The position numbers and the translations under genes were made by a program. A stretch of DNA of 64,000 bases from Azolla caroliniana. Lineage: Eukaryota; Polypodiophyta. Positions 59,563-64,000 of the stretch are shown piece by piece (the first letter of the stretch is position 1; every line of letters starts with the position of its first letter). The notes beneath the pieces were generated by a model. That model was given only the letters and a program-made list of their open reading frames with translations, was not told where the DNA came from and did not search any database. The stretch spans positions 24,738,001 to 24,802,000 of the forward strand of contig JBHGNT010000004.1 of NCBI GenBank assembly GCA_043228905.1, read 5' to 3'.

Positions 59563-60900
59563 TCCTTCTTGTAAGAATTATTAACAATGCCACCGAAAAA
59601 TAACCCCCGATCCACAATCTAGTATAATGCTCGTTGATTATCGGAATTCTCTTCCCCCCCCAACCCCCCCCCAAAAAAACCAATTCCGTATCCCGACCTG
59701 TCCCCGATAATCTAATCTATCCAGAAGATCCCAATTGTCGACCGGAGTCCAATGATTCCATCAGATGTCGCCCGAATCACAACCTAAAGATGATCAGGTT
59801 ATTTTCGATCGAAACGAAACCGATCGGAAAAGAAAATTCACCATGTTTGATCGATTGGGATCGCTTGTGGTGCAACCGAATCAGAAACAAGGAAAAATGG
59901 CAGGATGAAAATGCATGACCAAATCAGAGATTCCAAATGGGGATTGATTGAGGAATCAATTCAATTCAAAATCCGGTATGGAAATCCAAGCGATGATGAT
60001 GATGATGAAAGTGACGGTGATGGTGATGGAATCCAAAGTTGGGATGGAAGCCCACATTGCTGCTTCAAATTCCTGAGGATCACATCAAGATTGTATATAT
60101 GTATGTATGTATGTATGTATATACCCATATAAATGCATATATATACATATATAGGTGGTGTGCTCTGTTTTTTTAATGCGCAGCAAACAATTAATGAAGT
60201 GAATGGATGATGGAAAGAGACAGAAATATGAATCAGGTGGAGAGCCGGGCACATGCGACCCCACCTCCCCGGAAGAAAGGAACAAAATCAGGTAAAAGAA
60301 TGCTGCAGAAAAGAAGGAAAAGGAAAAGGAAAGAAGAGAAGAGAAGAGAAGAGAGAGAGAAGGGAATTGGGAAAGATGTCTGCAAGAATTTAGAGAGGGG
60401 CAGGGGAAAGAAAGGGAAGGGAAGAAGAATTGGAAGAGAGAGGAAAAGGAAAATAAATAAATAAAAGAAAGAGAGAAGAAAATGGCAGTTACAGAAGAAT
60501 GTGACTACATACTACTACTACTACTACTACTAGTGCCTAATTAATTCAATGGACTCTCTCTCTACACACACACACTCATTTTGCTTCTGCTCTTCCTCCA
60601 ATTTTAGCTGCTTCCATTTTTCTCCCCCATTTATTCACTTATTTGTTTATTTACTTATTTATTTATTTATTTTAGCACCTTCAATTCCAAGTAGAGAGAG
60701 AGAGAGAGGGAGAGGGAGAAACAGAGACCCTTCACATCTCCGACGGTTATCATTATTATTATTGTTGTTGTTATTTATAATTCAATTAATAACGCTTTTT
60801 TTCTTGATTACTATTATTTGCCTTCTAAATCGCCTCCTAATTACTCCATTTTTTGTTTTCTAATTAGAGAAGCAAAAAATACATTAGGAACAAAACTAAT
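59563..60900 (-). promoter_or_regulatory. Low-complexity upstream region of DUO1
   Basis: Presumed leader and promoter. It contains two C runs on the + strand at about 59655-59671 (G on the coding strand), a GAT/GGT-rich stretch near 59992-60030, (TATG)n near 60098-60120, a long homopurine tract at about 60300-60480, (CTA)n near 60509-60532 and (TTTA)n near 60645-60675. No core promoter could be fixed. The pattern of GA/CT tracts resembles that upstream of RBOH. Confidence 0.35.
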
Positions 60901-61849
60901 CATTGTACATCCCACATACACACAAAGACACCCTCCCTATTGGGCTCCCCCCACATTCCCATGGCTTCTTTCATCGATGACATTGAAACCCTAGCCATCC
61001 ACTCAAGGCATGCGTATCGATTTGGTAACAATTTAAGATCTACATTTGGACTAGGAAAAATATCGGCGAATTCATCGACTTCCTCCTCCCTCCCTGTTAT
61101 AGGTCTAACCTTATAGACCAATTCTCTAGGTAGTTTTAATGGGTTAGAGTAGAGTAGTTAGGAAATTGATTATTCTAGGTATCGGGACAAATGTATATGG
61201 ACCTATAACATGTGTCATCAACCCATGAAGTATCTATCAGCAACAAGGGAAACATATGTTTATCTTAACCACACAGCTTATGTATGCATCACTTGCATTA
61301 ATATGCATCCTTATAATACCCTTGCATTGAAATTATAACAATGGCCTCATAAGAAAGAGGAGTATACACTTACATGAGACTTGGTATGTACTTTCTCAAC
61401 TATGTATGTACAACTTTTCTTTCTTTCTTTCTTTTTAATATGTATAGTATACATTTACTTACATGCGAGAAACCCTCACTCTAAGATGGAAAAAAAATCC
61501 ACAAAGATTCCATCATACATAGGGTTATCCATCACAACTACTAAAAACATGTGAAGAGGAGAGCGTATTTGCCCTTTTATGTTTGTTTCAATAACAAGTA
61601 ATCATAAAATGCTCCGTAGGGAGAATTCGAACCAAATGTAATAAGTATTGCAAACATGTCTGAATTATAAATTATTTACTATGATCCCAAATTATGTAGG
61701 ATGCACAATTTTGGCTAGATGTCTTCACACGCACAAGTGTTTGCATGTAAATTGATATATTTCCTTCCAATGTTTCCACAAAAACTAACTAAAGGTTGAA
61801 ATCAGTAAGTGTTTCCTCATTTATGCATAACAAGCATTCCCTAAATATC
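60901..61849. other. Intergenic stretch, no gene seen
   Basis: AT-rich. A sequence at about 61618-61634 reads GGTTCGAATTC on the - strand, like a pol III B box, but no A box precedes it at tRNA spacing. Confidence 0.35.
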
Positions 61850-62430
61850 CAGTTCCATTCATGACTAATCATTGTTGAGAACCAAACCTTAACAAAATGC
61901 TCATTTGAATTTAGTTTATCTTGATGTGCACTTCTAGATCCGATATTCAAAGCTGGTTGAAGTATTGTATCAAGAATGCAATTCCTTTACCACACATATT
62001 TTGTGGAAAATATAAGCCTAAATATTTAGAGTGCAAAGATGTTATTTTTTCCTTGATACACATTGATGCATATGTGTGATTACACTATGAATAGCTTTAA
62101 CAATCAACCATCTACAACCACATGCCATTCTCATTTATAACATATCTATATCTCAAGCTCTTCAGCGGAAAAACTAATAAAAATCCCTCAAAAACGTTTG
62201 CCACTTACAGATGATACACTTTTTGCTAACACTAAATATGGATGTAAATTCTTCACGTGTAAACCATTGTACAGCCCCAAAACATAGCATGACTGTGGAA
62301 CCATGGTAACATTACAAACATTAATGGGAATATGATAAACAACATATTCCAATAGACAATCACAAAACTTCCCTCTGATGGAACAAGATAAACACCCAAA
62401 TATGTTGGACATCAATGTAATTAGCAAAAA
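61850..62430 (-). pseudogene. Possible LINE reverse-transcriptase C-terminal relic
   Basis: On the - strand, shifting frames give pieces such as FTREEFTSIFSVSKKCIICKW and, after a gap, MACGCRWLIVKAIHSVI, in the place and order of the stretch between the FADD motif and the GGLG motif in LINEs B and C. The match is weak, with many stops. It may equally be chance. Confidence 0.3.
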
Positions 62431-64000
62431 GATAAGTGAGAAACATAAATAAGAGCATAGGATGGGCTACAAAAAGCCTACCACCCTAGTGAAGTCTAAT
62501 GATGGTTTTCATATGCCCTCCCATGTAGCCTTACAATTTTGAATTGTTCAAATCAGCACCTCCAGTTACACACATTTACCATTCAACAATCCAATTTCCC
62601 CAAGAAGTGGATCCAACTCCTAAACAATAAAAATGTAGGCCATTGAAATTTTTCACACATTTACCAATCAATGCCTCCAATTTCCCCAAGATTTCGATCT
62701 GATTCCTAACCAACAATGTTGGTCTTCAATATCACACTACCATGTCCTCAATGTTCCTTCTATTTATAACAGTTGGCAAATTGCAGGGCAACACATAAGT
62801 AGGAGGTTGAAGAGTGGAATAGAGGAGAAGAGTCAGGAGAATCATCCTAAGTGCAGATGAAAGGAAACTGAAATCGTTGGATGTGCTCTTTCCTGACAAA
62901 GAATGCAAAGGTATTCTTACGAATTAACTAGTGGGAAATAGTCTATTAGAAAGCTTTAATTATATGCATTGGACTTAACATATGACAGGCGTTAATTAAC
63001 CTGACAAAATATCAAGGTAAAAAAAATCGAAAGGAATCAAGGTGTGGAAGCAATCAAATTAATCAACAAACAGCTGTAACTGTGAAGAATATAATGCTTC
63101 CCATAAAAATAAAAATCTTCAATAAATCAAAATTGTGAGAATGAGAGCAGAGTCGTTGTGAAGGAAAATAGAGGCAGTCATCCTAACCACAATTTGCATT
63201 TTTTCTCCAAACAAAAAACAAACCCCACAACACTTTCAGTTTTCCGAAAGGGCATATCAAAACTTGTAAGGTATTTTCAACAGCAAACTTGGCGTGTGCC
63301 TACATCTTACTTTTTCATTAGCTATAACAGACAGAAAAGGGCAGATTTGCTATTGTGTATTAATCACAAATTGGAATATATTTGATAAAACAAATACATA
63401 TAGATGAGATCACCAAAACACCATCACAGAGCAAATAGAATTGATTGGGGGTCATTTGAGGAGCACCCGATGACAATTACGTGAGCAGCACTTGACAACT
63501 CGATTGGTGGTATTAATAATAGTGGTAATGAATTTAGCCACTCAATATAGATGTTGCTTCTCTCATCCTTTCCTGGCTTGCTCATGATGCCCATGTAAAT
63601 GTAAGGTTATATCCTTCAAATCACTATGAGCAAAGCCAGCAAAAATTAGAAATGAAGAGGAATTTTGTGAGCATATATATATATATATCATATTGAAAGA
63701 AACTTAAAAACTTCCTGTAATGATTTCTGAGCTCTTCTCACAGCACTTCGGGAGAGGTTTTATAACCTTCTGAACTTGGTCCACTTCTGTATTACATTTA
63801 CATGGATGACTTCAAAAAACAGAAAAGCTGTTTTTTACATACCTATTATTCTCCTAGAATTTCATATATTACATTGAATCAAAACCATGTGATTGGTTAT
63901 CTCACAAAGTTCACATCGCCTATCAACAAAAACTACACATTTCATTCACATCACCTCCAAGTAGCACAGCATCATTTGCCAGTGCATCTGCTTGGGTATT
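62431..64000. other. Intergenic stretch, no gene seen
   Basis: AT-rich to the end of the window, with an (AT)n run near 63675-63688. No recognisable coding sense on either strand. Confidence 0.35.

Noticed and set aside
61618-61634. A second tRNA-like or SINE site
   Set aside because: Only a B-box-like word is present; no A box at the right distance.

Overview
This 64-kb window is nuclear DNA of a land plant. It holds two intact, intron-rich protein genes, both on the minus strand, separated by about 47 kb that is mostly transposable-element sequence of several ages. The genes are an NADPH oxidase of the RBOH F/E type (2667-8085, 15 exons, 951 codons) and an R2R3-MYB that I recognise as DUO1, the male-germline regulator (55765-59562, 3 exons, 588 codons). 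I rebuilt the splicing of both by hand. All introns are GT-AG, reading frame is kept across every junction, and each start codon has an in-frame stop a few codons upstream.

Organism: the transposon content (L1-type LINEs, Ty1/copia, a chromodomain Ty3/gypsy element, a tRNA-headed SINE-like sequence) and the genes show a vascular plant. Two decayed PPR genes (about 230-760 + strand, 27800-28181 - strand) carry spaced repeats of the kind SPD.YTFAC..KAC..I....KG..IHD. This style is typical of the large PPR families of ferns and other seed-free vascular plants, so I favour a fern or lycophyte. That is an inference and I would not name a species.

Layout. 1-2.7 kb: PPR relic and blank sequence. 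2.7-8.1 kb: RBOH, with a promoter side (8.1-9.1 kb) rich in simple repeats and a GC-rich island holding five ACGTGGC cores. 9.7-14.5 kb: no gene seen, one ~320-bp diverged tandem repeat. 14.5-18.2 kb: decayed LINE (A), split by a ~374-bp solo-LTR-like insertion. 18.7-21.2 kb: copia pol relic with a 5'-truncated LINE inserted in it. 21.5-26.9 kb: long LINE (B) with endonuclease, reverse transcriptase and zinc-finger regions, several frame breaks. 27.8-28.2 kb: PPR relic. 32-35.6 kb: small LINE and copia remnants. 36.2-41.5 kb: recent copia element with an odd three-LTR arrangement. 42.2-45.0 kb: copia relic, 5'-truncated LINE (C) carrying a further small insertion, a tRNA-like SINE head, and two tandem hairpin units. 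46.2-46.8 kb: copia RNase H relics. 47.0-54.0 kb: nearly intact chromodomain gypsy element whose untranslated leader holds an array of five dyad-bearing repeats and a tRNA-like segment. 55.8-59.6 kb: DUO1 with a low-complexity upstream region. 60.9-64 kb: mostly blank, possible LINE relic.

The two genes are not an operon and share no transcript. Both families have known roles in signalling or reproduction, but nothing in the sequence shows that they work together. I found no convincing new gene system. The least-explained structures are the repeat array in the gypsy leader, the three-LTR copia locus with a duplicated flank, the tandem hairpin units at 44.9-45.0 kb, and the bZIP-type motif cluster upstream of RBOH.
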